A stretch of 64,000 nt of DNA from Paracamarosporium sp. OC-R06-R3 (GCA_019828545.1 JACVRA010000280.1:155332-219331); one strand, 5' to 3'. Shown: positions 10,102 through 23,072, counted from the first letter of the stretch. Numbers and translations are program-made. Notes: a model not told the origin generated them from the sequence alone.

Positions 10102-11254
10102 CTAAAATCCGAAGTTTCCTCCAGCATCACCCCAAATATGCCCCGTGACGTATGTCTTCGACGCCTCTGCTAGATCAACATACACGGGGCTCAATTCAAC
10201 AGGCTGCTCAATCCTTCCCAGTGGCTGATTCCCGGTAGTGCCGCTGATGTCTTCCGTAGTCATACCACTCGCAGCCAGCAATGGGCTATACGTGAGACCT
10301 GGTGCGACGCCGTTGACGCGGATTCCGCTCGCTGCGAGCTGGTTCGAGAGCGAGCGCACAATATTGACAAGGGCTGCTTTGCTGGCGGCGTAAGGAACGG
10401 CGTTGGGCGGCGGGAGACGCGCGACGTTAGAGACGGTGTAGATAAGCGATGAGCCTGGGGGGAGGAGCGGGACGGCGGCACGGGTCGTAAAGAATGAACC
10501 GAAGACTAGGAGGGAGGACTTAGAATTAGGTAAAGTTAAGATGAGAGACTACGTACCGTTTATGCGGAAGACGGTGTCCCATTCTTCGGTTGTTTGGTTG
10601 TTGATTTGGCGGAGGTTGGGACCGGCTTGATAACCGGCATAGCTAGACTGCATTAGCAATGCGTCTTTCCTTTGGTGGTATTTCACTGGGGATAGGATTT
10701 GGATTGTACGCTGACATGCACGTACCCGGCATTATTGACCAAGATGTCAAGACCACGCAGACTTTCGTGCGCGCGCTGTACGAGTTCCGCACAGAATGTT
10801 TCGTTCAACAAGTCTCCCGGCAGTCTCACTATACTCAAGCCATCCCTTGCTAGTACGTCTTCCACATCCTGTGCATCTTCTTCCTCGGCTGGTAGATAGT
10901 TAATCGCAACACTGGCGCCTTCACGAGCATAAGCAATAGCAACTGCACGTCCGATCCCGGAGTCTCCGCCAGTGATTAGAGCTTTGCGGCCTTGGAGGCG
11001 CCCTCTACCAACGTAGCTTTGTTCTCCGCAATCGGGTGGTTGGGAAAAGTCGGACTGGAGGGCAGGGTAGTCGGACTCGGGCAGAGAGAGCGTGAGGTTA
11101 GAGAAACGGGTGTATGGGTTGATGAGCGTGGCGTCTGCATGATTGTCATTTTTCTGTATAGAAAACAAGATTGAATGTGTATGTTAAACATACTTTGAGC
11201 GAGGGTTATGCCACTAAAGGACACAATCAACGCAACAATTGCTACTTTGACCAT
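10102..11254 (-). CDS. Short-chain dehydrogenase/reductase with N-terminal signal peptide
   Basis: Exons 11254-11194, 11134-10726, 10642-10557, 10505-10102 give 319 aa in frame. The nearer acceptor at 11154 would shift the frame, so the AG at 11135 is used. Residues 1-20 (MVKVAIVALIVSFSGITLAQ) form a signal peptide. The SDR core follows: ALITGGDSGIGRAVA (TGxxxGxG cofactor motif), DILVNNAGYAG (NNAG), VSNVARLPPPNAVPYAASKAAL (catalytic YxxxK) and VNGVAPGLTYSPL. The family resembles the YghA/YdaD-like aldehyde or sugar-alcohol oxidoreductases. A secreted SDR is unusual because NAD(P) is scarce outside cells, but some fungal SDRs carry such leaders. A start at Met 11168 would give a cytosolic form. 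Confidence 0.8.
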
Positions 11255-13668
11255 TATGGAACAATCGAAATAGTTTGATTATGAAGCCTTGAGTGAAATA
11301 TTGATACCGCTTCTCTTGTGATCTTCCAATGTTCGGAACGCGGTCCTAATACCTTTTATACCTGCATCTCGAGATGAAGTCCAGAACAATCATGCTATTG
11401 AGAACAATCAGTATCCTTTCCGCGTCATCAAATGATGCATTGTCTTCCTAAAAGAGGCTGTTCGGCTTGGTGAAAGACGTTGTACGAAGCTTCGTACTTT
11501 GACGCGAGCGAGAATCGTTCCTCCATTGGACTACGCAGCAGTCGGTGGGCCAATTATGAGGAGTTCCGTGATACGAAATGAGGTTAGGGTGAGCGCAGCG
11601 CCACTTCGCTCGGAAACTTGGCGGCGGGCCAAGGCGGAAGGATCCTATTGCTGGGTAGAGCAACGCTTGTGTAGAGTGAAAATTTGGAAATGGCCCCTGG
11701 ACGCCTAGAGACCTTTGGACATGGGCAAGCCTTCGTTGTACAAAGCCTGGGAGTATACTATGAGCTAAACTCCACCTAAGTCAACATCTATGCATTCTGG
11801 GGCCAGAAAAAACACGACAGGGTAGATTTGTGTATGTACTAGTCAGCGAGCGAGACAACCTCATATCTCCCGTCATTAAGAAACTATGGAGCTAATAGAA
11901 ATTCAGCTTTAGGTAACGTTCTTCACATACAGAAAAGACATCTAAGATATTTAATCCCAGAAAGCACTTCGTACAGAAAATTTCGTCGTACTGCTGATTA
12001 ATGCGATTTCATAAAGCTTCATAGTCAACATAACCGATATTGACGCAATCCTCGTCCGCCAAGCTATATCAAGGTGGCTGTACAGCGAACGCCACGCGTC
12101 ATGCTTTCTAACAATCCAATAAGCGTGGGAGAGATACTTCCTACCAGACCAATAAATGTAGAAAGGAAAATTTCCTTTCTTGGTATAAAACACTCATAGA
12201 GACATTTATGTAGTTTACAACGAAGGATTTACGTTACGCCGGAAGCTTTGGCACCATGCATTGCTCCAAGATTAGAATCCAAATCAGTCAGCAAGCATGA
12301 AACGCAAGTCAGCAGGTCTCCAATCGGCAGTTTGCGCTTTCTAAGTGGCATGAGAGCCATTAAGAAATGCAAGCCTAACATGCAGCGATGAAGGCTAATG
12401 GAAGCTTCGCTTTTCTTTTCAAGCTGTCTTCGGAGAGGCCGGAAACCCTAAGCAGCAAACACAAGACCATTTTGAATCAACGTTGCACTTAGTTCAAGCT
12501 ACTCAGATTAATAACCTCACATGATACATGGACGCTGTGTCTTAGGTTGCGTAACGGCAAACTCTCTATCACACCTTGAAAGAATCGCCCACGCTAGCTG
12601 CAGTGACACGAAGCGTCTCAACCGCATAGTCGGTCCCTCGATCAGACCGACGATACTTGAATTTTATCTAAGATAGTCTAAGGATTCTGCGGATTAGTCT
12701 AGGCGATAGATGGCCACGAATCCAATACTAGCATTATAGCCGGGATGAACCGACTGCAACCTGTTCAAGTGATGAGCCGCATCCGGTGAGGATGCTCCGG
12801 TTGGTTTTGCATGCTTGCGACAACACAAGTCAACTGGTGTCCACCGCAACGAAAAGTCGCCGTCTGTCACAAAATCCATGAATTCTGTTGTGAAATCCGA
12901 GCTCCGATGATCTAGACTCGGTGCGATCAGCTGTCAAGAGCACGTCGGCAATTTCGATGATGTCAGCAAAGAGCAGACACTGACGTTGCGGCACTGAGAA
13001 ATGCTAAACTGATGTCGTGCATTGCGTTGAAAATGCGAATTGATGATCAAATTCAGCCATAGCCTTGTTGCATAATTTGGGCCGTCACGCTGGGTTGGTG
13101 CTTGTGAATTGCATATCCTATTTGGAAATGAAAGTTTCTAGCCATCGACATGTTCGTTCAAGGGCTAGAGAAATGATTACTGCGGAACAGGTGTGAAGTG
13201 GTGTTAACGCTCGCAACAGTACACAACTCACTTTACTGTGGTGGGATAGATTATCTCGAATCGACTTTTGATTCAGGCACCACTTCTCGTTGTTTCAATC
13301 ATGCATTGCAGCCGGCGACATTCCGAGCCGCCTATCGCATTCAGGAGTAAGTGGTTCGATGAGGTACGAATGCGGTCCTTGCACAAGAGGCTGGATGGTA
13401 GAAAGGCATTGATCGACAGCCGAGCGACCGGACACATGGGTGGCAACCATCGATTGGTGCAAGGGCCAGCCTTCGAGGGACGAAACAAAATCACGAAAGC
13501 CTACTGACCATACTTGAACCTTATAGGCATCTGTGGCGAGGCTACATTAGCGTGCACGCTATGAGATTTGTGGGGAAACACCGCTAAGGGGAACTACTTC
13601 GGAAGCATGCCGCTCCGCATTTAAGCTCCGTCGCATTCCATGCTCCTTCATCCCGTCTCCCCTCAACG
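11255..13668. other. Gene-poor region of about 2.4 kb
   Basis: No open frame here shows a domain, a codon pattern or splice continuity that I can support. Frames of 60-80 codons occur on both strands but are overlapping and featureless. No tandem repeat or inverted terminal repeat is obvious by eye. It may hold non-coding transcripts or decayed sequence. Confidence 0.4.
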
Positions 13669-14613
13669 ATGGGGTCCGCTCGCGACGCCTGTGCTGGCAC
13701 GATTACAGGTGTATCTGGAGTCGTTGCTGAAGCATGGGGCCAGGGCTACATGATCGGCGGACTGGTTGTCCTCATCCTACTGACACTCGCAAGCCTTCGC
13801 CGTCATGCGCTTCTTCATAAACTTATCCTCTTGGAGCTCCTTCTGGCTACATTCCGTGGAACTTACATCTTCTTCGATGGACCTACCGCCGGATGGTACT
13901 CCAGCTGCACCACCGTACTGCTTTTCATCTCGTATAACCTCCATAACATCATCAACTGGATCAAGATCAAGCCTTTTCTCGGAAAGACTGGAAGGTGGAT
14001 CTACCTGGGTACACTCATGCTTGTGTGGCCATATTGGATCGTGGAATGCTACTTCATCTTCGAGTATAATAACAACCTCGGCAACGATTACTTCGTACAC
14101 TTGCGTCCATGGGAGTTCCTCTGCCGAGAACCCTGGTGGCTCTTCACGACCGGCTACCTAATATATATCATCAAATGTGCCTACGATTGCAGCATAACCC
14201 ACCTCATTCGCACAAGTGGAAAGTTTTTGGTTCTTCTGATGACGATGGCTCTATCCATCGCCTTCGTCATCGCCGATGTTATTATCGTTCTTGTCGTGGA
14301 TACGCCTTGCCGTGGGAAGAACCCGGTTTGGAAAGTACGCATCGAAGTCTTACTCTTCACATGACTAAAGCTAATTTTGCAGATTGCTCTTATCTTCAAA
14401 TGCACTGCCGATGTAATCTTCTTGGACGATTTTAAATCAGTATTGGATCGGATCTCTGTGCGCGGGTCATCCTCATCGGGCTCGGATAGCCTGGACATGA
14501 AGGACGATCGAGATACCGTGCAGCATATCGATGCTGTGCACGCCACAAGGCCTCATTTACAACGTTCGAGCACGGCATCGCGAGATTGGTTCGACAACAT
14601 CGAGACAGCTTGA
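13669..14613 (+). CDS. Unknown fungal seven-TM membrane protein
   Basis: Exons 13669-14334 and 14383-14613 (48-nt intron, phase 0) give 298 aa. I count seven hydrophobic segments: roughly residues 24-44, 46-68, 80-100, 107-128, 150-172, 186-208 and 222-240. A short hydrophilic, Ser/Asp-rich C-terminus follows. Aromatic residues are frequent in the membrane (WPYWIVECYFIFEY, PWEFLCREPWWLF). I do not recognise a named family. The topology fits a receptor-like or transport-related orphan common in ascomycete accessory regions. Confidence 0.75.
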
Positions 14614-16437
14614 TATCACAGGCATAAGTCTTAATAGGGAGCCGCTTGAGACAACAGTTCTGCTCGCATACTATATTAGTATCTCGATCCCACATAAGAG
14701 CTCGCGGAAGCGTAGTGATAGGGAAAAGGCTTGGTTAAAGTTTCACAATTGAGACCAAATGACGCTATCCCAGAGTCAAGAAAATGCCGTTTGCGGGCGT
14801 GAAGAAGAGTGTGGTACGCACCAAAGTACAGGCCGGTCCCAGTGGAGATGTGTGGAGAAAATGGGTCTTTGTGGAGAAAATGTGCTAGGCGACTCAGTAG
14901 GTGCACTAAGCCCAATGCGTCGAACTCAGCGTTTCTCTACTGAGAGCACGCTCCAACATCATCTTTACGTTGTATGTTTCATCCATACCAACCTTGTACT
15001 GTCTGGACCCATACCTCTCGGTTATTCTTCTGAAGGTCCGATGAAGAACGCAGCTGCTCGGTTTACCAGAAGAACGTGTGCGAAGTATCCGGAGGCCTAA
15101 AAAAGCTGTGCCATCTACCGCGAGAGGCTGTGTTACTCGTCATTCACGAGAGTACTTGAAGAACAATTAGCATCAGTATGAAAAGCTACGTCCAAAGACG
15201 GTGTGGGGGTCGGCCCCATCCATCTTAGATGAATGATTCGACGACGGACTCTCAGAGCTTGGCTTCCAATTCTCCAGAATCCAAGTCGAACTCCACATAG
15301 ATGCTAAAAGATATGGAGAGACACTTAGGACAAAAGGGTATACAACACGATCTGGATGTCTTTTCCATCGCATGAAGGGAATCTCGCTCAAGTTTATATG
15401 TGGATGTTCTTTTACACTGACAAGGTAATGGTAAATCATGAAGTAGTGGTTTAAGACATTAGATTAAGAAAAGTTCCAATATAGAACAGAACTCATCAAA
15501 AAGAAGACTCTCAACTGCGCGTATAATATGAGGCACAGGGGGGAGGTTTTGTACTGTGCGTTAGGTATCACTGCATCCGTAACGATGTGCGCAAAGAACA
15601 GCTTTTATCCTAATAATTCAGCTCAATAAAACCAGTAACATCACAGTTAGGTTAACGACTTATCGAGTAGACATTCATACTGTCCCAGACATACCATAAA
15701 GTATTCAAGCCTATAGACTACTCGGGTGTTACATGATAGCATTCAAACGATCATGTCAATGTGGCCCTTTTTACAGATATTCTTGCTACATTGAAAGAAA
15801 TTCAAGCCAAGATTCACGTTTACTAACACTGTCGGTGGGTCTCTGTAGCCTCGTGATCTGTCTTGTATTCATCATAATGTAATCGATCTTCTGTGCTTGT
15901 GCTTGCTAACTCATTCTTTCTTTTGGCGGTTTGTTCACACGGTGGGCGCTCAGCTAACCATTGCCTCTGAAGTTGGGTATACCGCAGGGATGTAGGCAAA
16001 AAAGATGGGTACTGGCTGATAATTTACATGTAGAGAAGAAAGTACGGTAGACGGAAACTTCCTAGGTCCGATCCAACGCTAACTAAACTAACCTCAAGGC
16101 CTAATGGTGATCAGTTCCATAGTAGGATTAGCTCGCCTGTGTCTAGTCTATTTTAGATCAAATCTTGTCCTTGCCGAGAGATGTGGCGTTTCCTCACAAG
16201 TGCACACTACCACACAGGATCCAGTAAGACCATCGCAGATCCATAGAAGATCATCACGTATATTCCATATTCCCTCAACTAGCCCCTCTATTCTTCATCT
16301 GTTTCCAGCTTTAAACAACATAATACTCATCTCTTTTTTCAACATTCAGAAAACACTGGACGTTGACCCGTAGTCGTTCGGAACTGTAGAGCAAGCAGGA
16401 TGAAGTTTATCAAAAGCTAGTCAACAGCTTGCCCGCA
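14614..16437. other. Gene-poor region of about 1.8 kb
   Basis: No supportable gene on either strand. It contains the 3' flanks of the 7-TM gene and of the CHAT gene. Base composition becomes AT-richer around 15440-15900. No repeat array seen. Confidence 0.4.
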
Positions 16438-19400
16438 TCATTTGGCAAACATCCAGTATCCGTTCAATACAATTGACGCCCATGTCAGTAGACCTTCATT
16501 TTGGTGCGGGTCCAATGCCATTACGCCTTCCTGCACCGCTCTAGCCATATTCACCCACCCTGTGCCCTCTTCATTACGCTGCTCAACAAAGCTGTCGAAA
16601 AATGCTTGAGAGAACTTTGCTCCGACTCGATCATAAGTTGGCCATAATGTTGACACCACGGAGCTCGCACCACAGTACAGAAACGCGGGTACAAGGCCCA
16701 TTACTTCATCGCCAGCTTTGACTTCTGTCAATGCTCCTGAACATGCGATGACGTTGAGGTGTGACCCTTGTTGAAGACGCAACGCGAACACTTCTCGGGC
16801 TGTGAGGGTCTCGTTCTCTGCATCATCTGTCCCCTGTGCGGCAAATTCGATGCGGTGATCAAGAGGGTTGCTACCATCCCACGAGCAGTGAGTCTGGATA
16901 TGGAGAAGACGGGACTCTTTAGCTTGCTTTAAGAAGTTCGACTTCGTGGCGGACTCATCGATCATTGTGATACCTTGGAGTTGCTGCGCAAGACTTACAA
17001 TGCTATCACGGCCGAGGGCGAAGCTGACAGCATCGTTGCCAATTCCAGCGATCCCAGAAAGAAAATTTGCATTAACTGGATTGGCAGCATCTGATGCATA
17101 CTGTGCAGCCGAGGAGCAAGGTCGCAGTAAGGAGTGGCTGTGCACATATACACAAGGATTGCGCCAGATGAGTGCTTCTTCATCGATGTTTAGTGCGTGT
17201 ATCGGCATGCCATTGAGGAAATCTGTAGGACAGAGTACCAGAATGTCGCCCACTTTGGTTCTCTTTGCCAGTGGCTGGATGATAATGCCACAAACGTTGT
17301 TAAACTCGGTTCTAACGATCTTGCTGCCTATCTTTGGTTCAATGTCATCCTGTGGCCAGTCTGAAGTAACTAGGTAGTCTTTCTTCCATTGCTCGATAGC
17401 TTGGACGTCGACGTCGATTTCATCGACAGTTGGTACCTCTCCTTTCCGTACCGTCAGTAACAGAAGCTTGCCACGATCGAAGATGGGGTCAAGATAAAAC
17501 CAATCCACTAGTACTACGTCTTCTTCTAGATTGTTTGTAATGTTTTCAAGACTATCGAGTGTCAAGGGTGTCCCTTCTCGAAGGTCTGTCAGTTGTCGTA
17601 GTAGAGGGTACTCTTTCATTTTCTTACGATGCTCGTCCATGCGAAGTCGCAGGAAGAAGCGATCTTTTGGAATTGCTTCATCAATCTTGTTCTGTAGATC
17701 GACCATCTCGTGGTATACGGTGGCTTCATCGGAAGATTTGATTCGTTGGATGAGACTTGGTGGGTTGGTCCGATACATCCCGATCGCAAGAGATAGCAAG
17801 CGCGCTTTGTACTTCTGGGTCCAATTCCAAATGGAGATCCTAGCTTCCTCCGAAAGATTGACCTCTCCGTCTACCTTTTGGTAAAGAAGTAAGCCAACAA
17901 CACGTATTTAGATGGATTAGGAATGGACGTACCCAATGGCGTATTGCGTAACGTGTGGTTACGTGACTCATCTGCATGCGGCTCAAATCGGTCCTTCTCT
18001 CGATACCTTCTAGACCATCTTCCCATGATGCTTCTCGCTCAATGCTGGAGTAGATTTCATCTACCTCGATGAGTAGCTCTAAGCACTGCTTTCTCACCTC
18101 AGGTATCAACTTCTCAGCATCTTCAACCCTACCAAACTGCTCCTTGGAGATTTTTAGTACGCGATCCTCCTCTGTATCTCTGTTTTCTTTAGCAAACAGC
18201 GTCCTGTATATGGTAAGCCTTCTGATGAATAGCAACCCAATCTGAGCTTGGAGTCGTTGGATGTTCGCGATACCAGTAACCTGACCAGTCTTCCTGTAGC
18301 CCTTGATGGCTAAATCACACCGTTTGTCTATTTCGAAAATGTAAGCGAAGTTATCGAATAACGTCCGCTCACCACCACGTAGGAATATGGTCCAGTAGTT
18401 TCCGGCGATTGCCGCATGCCATCCATACGTCCAAGCGGCTGTGTATTCTTTGAGCATACGTGGCAGCGACTCCCACAAACTCAGCAAGTTTTCGCAATCG
18501 CGGACTGACAGATCATGTAGATTTGCGTTCGTCATCATCTCTTTGTGGATTTCAAGGAACCTCAGAAGACACATTAAGCGACGGTCGCGCCAGCCTCGGA
18601 CGGGCTTCTGTAGCCACTCGCGGACGAACTCGTAACGTACTTCGTATGATCTGTCCTCTCCTGATCGGGGAGCCCACAAGTATTTGAACAACTGATTTTG
18701 GTCTTGATCTTTGAGGCCAGTCAATCTACTCTCAAGAGCATCCGCTTCGATACTATCGGTGAGATCGAAGAGCGTGCGTACATCCGCGAATTGTAAACGG
18801 CCGGCTGTAAGATCCTGTAAAGCAAATAGAATCATCTTGCTGATAGCTACACCTGCTCTATCGTCTCTGTTTGTACTCTTCCAGCCATCAATAAAACCCT
18901 CGCCATCATCGTTGTCATCCTCCGAATCGTAGGGGACTTCGCCAACGGCACCGTCACCTGGAGCTACGATATTGCTATTATTCATGTTATTGACACCTTT
19001 CAAACTGCCTGTTAAAGCACTCCATTTTGATGCTTCGGCTGAAGCTGCCTGAGTGCCTTCAAGATCTTGTAGTATCTGCAGAAGAATAGCTTTTCTTGTG
19101 TAGAGCGACTCCATCACTCGAGGCGCTTTGAAGTCGGGATACTTTGCCATAAAGCCATCAATCCATTCAATGGCCTTCTTTGCATCCACACTATTGTGTG
19201 CCGCAAGGTTGAGCGCTTCGTGCGCATGTAATGCAAGGTCGCAAATGTCGCCTGTCACTTCCTCATCATGGCGTTCGACATGTTCAAGCAACGCCAGACA
19301 CTGTTTTTTATAACTGAGATTTCCAGTGCACTCTGCAACCTTATTCGCTATTTCTGCCGTGTCGCTTAAATGTCTTGAATATTTCGAATGACCAAATTTG

Positions 19401-20365
19401 GACATGCGCTCCGCTAGATCCAGGGCTACCCGCAGTCTTTCCTCGTGGTCGGAAATGAAACCGAGCTGCAACTGCTCAATATCGAAACGCATAGAGACAT
19501 ACGTGCCCTTCTCAAGGCCTACTTCAACGCACCACCGATCTAATGATCTAATGCACGATTGCGTGTCCTCTTTCGCTGCAATCAAGTCGTGGACCTCAAC
19601 CATCGCGTTCGCCATCTGTAATTGAACAGAGGCAATCATGTAAGTCTTCTCCGGATGAAAGCAATCATCCAGTTCGTGAAGAAAGCCTTCCGCGATGAGA
19701 CGACGTTGCTTCAAAGGCGCGCGATTGAGTTCAGCTCTAAAGATAGCGTTCGCCTCTTGCCACCTATGCTGCTTCACTAATTCGCGTCGAAGATCGCCGA
19801 GTCCTTCCCAAGCGACGGCGGAAGAGGGCTTGTTGGGCAGCGGAATCACGTGATAATCGTCGAGGTTACCTTCGAGTCCAGTTTCAAGTCTTGTCATGAG
19901 GTACGCTACGATGTATCGCCAGACACAATGGACATGGAGTACATTGTATTCTGTAACTGGAAGTTCCGAAAGCCATTGCTGTGTACGTCGAAGCTCGCGA
20001 AGGCCAGGCCCCATCCAGCCTCTGCATCGAATTGCACCGACGCAGTACATCAAGGCGAGAAGTCTCCATTCTGGCTCGTCCAACTTGGTCGGATCTTTCT
20101 GTTTCAAGCGTTCAAGCCTCGGTTCCAGCAATCCACAGAGATCTCTGTAACGGAAATTGCGGTAATATAAGTCGGAGAGCTCGATGAGCACGACTGGAAC
20201 ATCTACCACAGGGCGCAGATATTCGTCGAATATGTTGAGAGCATCTTGGTATTTTCCAAATTTGGTCGTCCATATTGCTTGCTCCAAATGTCCAACCATT
20301 TCAGGATCGATCGTATGATATAGCGAAACAAGCATGCCATGATAATAGCGGTCTTTTGATGCCAT
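16438..20365 (-). CDS. Large helical-repeat (TPR-like) protein with C-terminal CHAT cysteine-protease domain
   Basis: Exons 20365-17933 and 17874-16438 (58-nt intron) give 1289 aa. The first about 800 residues are alpha-helical with spaced helix-pair patterns typical of TPR arrays (EWRLLALMYCVGAIRCRGWMG, WEGLGDLRRELVKQHRWQEA). An acidic Asn/Asp patch lies near residues 455-490. The last about 350 residues are a CHAT domain (caspase HetF-associated with TPRs): LLHIQTHCSWDGSNPLDHRI supplies the catalytic His (about H1140), and LNVIACSGALTEVKAGDEV supplies the catalytic Cys (about C1189), followed by the diagnostic GLVPAFLYCGASSVVSTLWP. Both catalytic residues are intact. CHAT proteases belong to clan CD with caspases and separase, and in bacteria they act in TPR-CHAT defence systems. 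A signalling or self/non-self role here is inference. Divergently transcribed from 20899-21893. Confidence 0.85.
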
Positions 20366-20898
20366 CGTGCGATGCTTGACAAGATCTCTTGACGTCCTTT
20401 GCCTTTATTCTTATATTTCGTTAGAGAATTTCAAACGCAGCTATGTAACAATTTGTTATGCAGCAATAGCTCCTGACGCAGCTCCATTCATTATAAGTCG
20501 GATCTATGGCGACGAGGGCAAACATTGGCTCGGAATGCGGTCAGGCCGAAGGTTGTGTCGCACGAGGATGCCCGAATACGAGAAGCACCTTGATCGGGGA
20601 GTACAAGACAACCCGTTTAGCAGGTCGATAGCGTTCTAGCCTCACCCCAGGCAACCGTAGCCCTGCAAATGTGGAAATTTGTACTATTTCGATGTTCAGC
20701 TCCTCCATACATGGAAGGTGTTTCAACATCATTTTTTAGGTGCTACCGTTAGACTGCAGCTTGGGTGCTGTTTGTTTTTCGGACCCACTACGGACAAGAA
20801 TCTCAGTACCGATTATGAGCCAAGGGGTTTTAAATGAGATGGTACTTTCACAGACCGGTTCAACCATTCTACCTTCAGACAAAACTATCAGTTTCAAA
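20366..20898. promoter_or_regulatory. Bidirectional promoter region of the CHAT pair
   Basis: About 530 nt separate the start codons of the divergent CHAT gene (-) and the unknown partner (+). In-frame upstream ATGs for the partner exist at 20740 and near 20815, but the ATG at 20899 has the best context (tttcaaaATGGCC). No specific binding site recognised. Confidence 0.4.
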
Positions 20899-21893
20899 AT
20901 GGCCACCGACACTAACAGCGACGCGACGCAGAATGATTCCACAGTAGGATTAGCAAGCGATGCAACTGGCGAAACCGCAGCCTTCTCATGGTCAGTGCCT
21001 CTACAAGTCTCAAGCGACGCAAGCACATACCTCGACCGCTCCCAGACCAACAGCACCCAAGAGCTTTCTATACCGCGCGAAGTCATTGCTGAAGTCCTGG
21101 GCGGCTCTCGCCTGGTGGCCGGGCTCGAAAGACCGCTCAAGATTGGAACATACAACAACCTCCCAGCATACCTTCTCCGAACTCGCTTCTCGTTCCAGAG
21201 TGCATCTTCCAATTGGCTCTATCGTATTAAGGCAGCTGAGATTACCATTGTTTTCGAGGATGCGCCAGCGAATGGAGGTACCATCAAGCTGTCTAAGCAA
21301 CAGAAGCAACAGCAGCAACATCCCGCAATAGCGTTATGGTATCCTATGCTGTTTGAAGGCGATATATCTCATGTTTTAGTTACCGAGTCGATGAGTGCTG
21401 CCTTGGAGGCGGGCTACATGGGAGCGGGAGCATCGGTAGGAGCAGAGAAAAGTAAAACTTTCGTAAGCACAAACCCATTCATGACTAGTTCGTTACTTAT
21501 AATTTTGACTAGTTAGAGAAGGGCCGTGTCGTTGTTCATGGTGTACGAGGAGGTGGCAGACACCGTAACAGCATTACATGGGTGGTGGAACAAGACAGTG
21601 TCGAGAAATCGGGAATTCCAAGAGACATCAGACTTCCACTCATAGTGACGAGGCAGAACAGCGGCCGTTTCTCTGCAAAAGTCACTGTAAAGGCACACTA
21701 TGGGTTCTGGAGGGGAGCTCTAGCCCGAAATGTTCCTGTAGCAGGGAAGAATGATGAACCGCTCTACTTCGATCCTGTCACCCTCGAGCAAATGGTCAAG
21801 AGTGAAGACAAAGGACCTGACGGTACACTTGTTGTTGAAGAGAGTGGAGCATTTGCCGAGCTAGATCTGAAGAGTTGGAGTTCGTTTCCCTAG
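20899..21893 (+). CDS. Unknown fungal protein divergent to the CHAT gene
   Basis: Exons 20899-21462 and 21513-21893 (50-nt intron, phase 0) give 314 aa. No signal peptide and no clear membrane span. Predicted character is beta-rich: alternating hydrophobic strands such as YRIKAAEITIVFEDAP and FSAKVTVKAHYGFWRG. A Gln-rich spacer lies near residue 135. The exon junction runs into a Gly/Arg-rich stretch (GRVVVHGVRGGGRHRNSITW) followed by WVVEQDSVEKSGIPRDIRLPLIV. The pattern tryptophan, acidic/polar residues, SGIP and a hydrophobic strand is one I associate with uncharacterised ascomycete proteins. Function unknown. Its head-to-head position with a CHAT protease makes co-expression or a protease-substrate relation worth testing. 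Confidence 0.7.
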
Positions 21894-21991
21894 CTCTTAG
21901 TATTCCTATAATGCCATCAAGGTACACTCTCTCTATGAGGTGTATATCATTGATGCATTCTCAAGCTCGTCTCTCCATATATGAATAAAGC

Positions 21992-23072
21992 CTATCGCTT
22001 TTTCCTCAAGACAGCTCCAACAACTTGAATCCTGCAAATATCTGCATACGCACCCTGGCCGATCTCTTCAGGCCACATATCGGGATGTAGTATGGTGTAC
22101 TCTACTAACTCAGCGCCTTGTATGTTTTGTAGCTTATCCATAAACGCATCATACCCAGGATCAGTAGTAGGTATCGCGACTCCTGTGTACAGCATGATGA
22201 TTCCGGTCGAAGAGAGTATCCTCATGGCTTCTTCGACGATTCTCCGGGAGATATCCAGTCCAAACTCCGCACCGCCGTCGGCATACATTGGCAAATCCTC
22301 GCCTTCGGTACTGGAAGCAATGTACGGTGGGTTACTGACAATGAGATCGACCCCACCTGATGTCAGCGTCTGTGGTACTGCGGCGTATAGGTTCGATTTG
22401 AAGAAATCGACCTTGACACTAGCTAGCTGAGCGTTCACGCCACCCAGCGAGAGTGCACGCGGGTTCAAGTCTAGTCCGAGCACATTTGCTCTACGATACG
22501 TCCTCGCCATGTGTATTGCACCTGCGCCTGAGCCACAACACACGTCTATGATGGAATTGGGCGCATTCGGTATATGGCGCATGGCCTTCTGTAGCCATGA
22601 CACAAAGAGATATGTGTCCGGGCCAAAGAAAACAGCATCTGGCGCTGCTGGGAAAGATGAGTGGACGTAGTAGAGCGGAGCCGAATTGGTATGGCCATTC
22701 GAGAGGTTTGGAAGGTAGAAGTTGGATACGCGAATCGTGGAGCGGTACTTATCATCGCTTGGAATAATAATTCCAGTCTGGTGTAAACTGTCAAAGACAG
22801 CATCAGGAACAATTCTCTTCAGCGCTTCCCTATATGCCCTGTTACTACGCGCACCGGGCAATTCATTCTCTGGGAACTAAACTAATTTACCGTGTACATG
22901 GTAGACTCCAACCGAAAAAGTCTTGCGCGGTTTTCGCGTCTGCAGTAGTTGCGTCTGAAGTTCTTTTGTGGACCACTCTTCCTTGTGTCTCAGGCGAAGG
23001 ACATACAAAGGCATACTTTGTTTTAGCCAGGTGCTCGATGAGTGTCTCGTAAGCTCCTGCGGTCTCTGTCAT
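21992..23072 (-). CDS. HemK/PrmC-like SAM-dependent methyltransferase
   Basis: Two blocks: 23072-22913 (or to about 22889) and 22869-21992. The second holds the Rossmann methyltransferase signature: SIIDVCCGSGAGAIHMA (motif I), VLGLDLNPRALSLGGVNA (motif II) and VDLIVSNPPYIAS, whose NPPY is characteristic of N5-glutamine and related N-methyltransferases. The first begins MTETAGAYETLIEHLAK and ends ...DFFGWSLP. An in-frame join exists only by a weak 43-nt intron (GTTGGA...CCCAG, 22912-22870; 345 aa total) that removes the FGWSLP stretch, which looks conserved for this family. Otherwise the gene has a frameshift here. The substrate may be a protein Gln or a small molecule. Confidence 0.7.
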
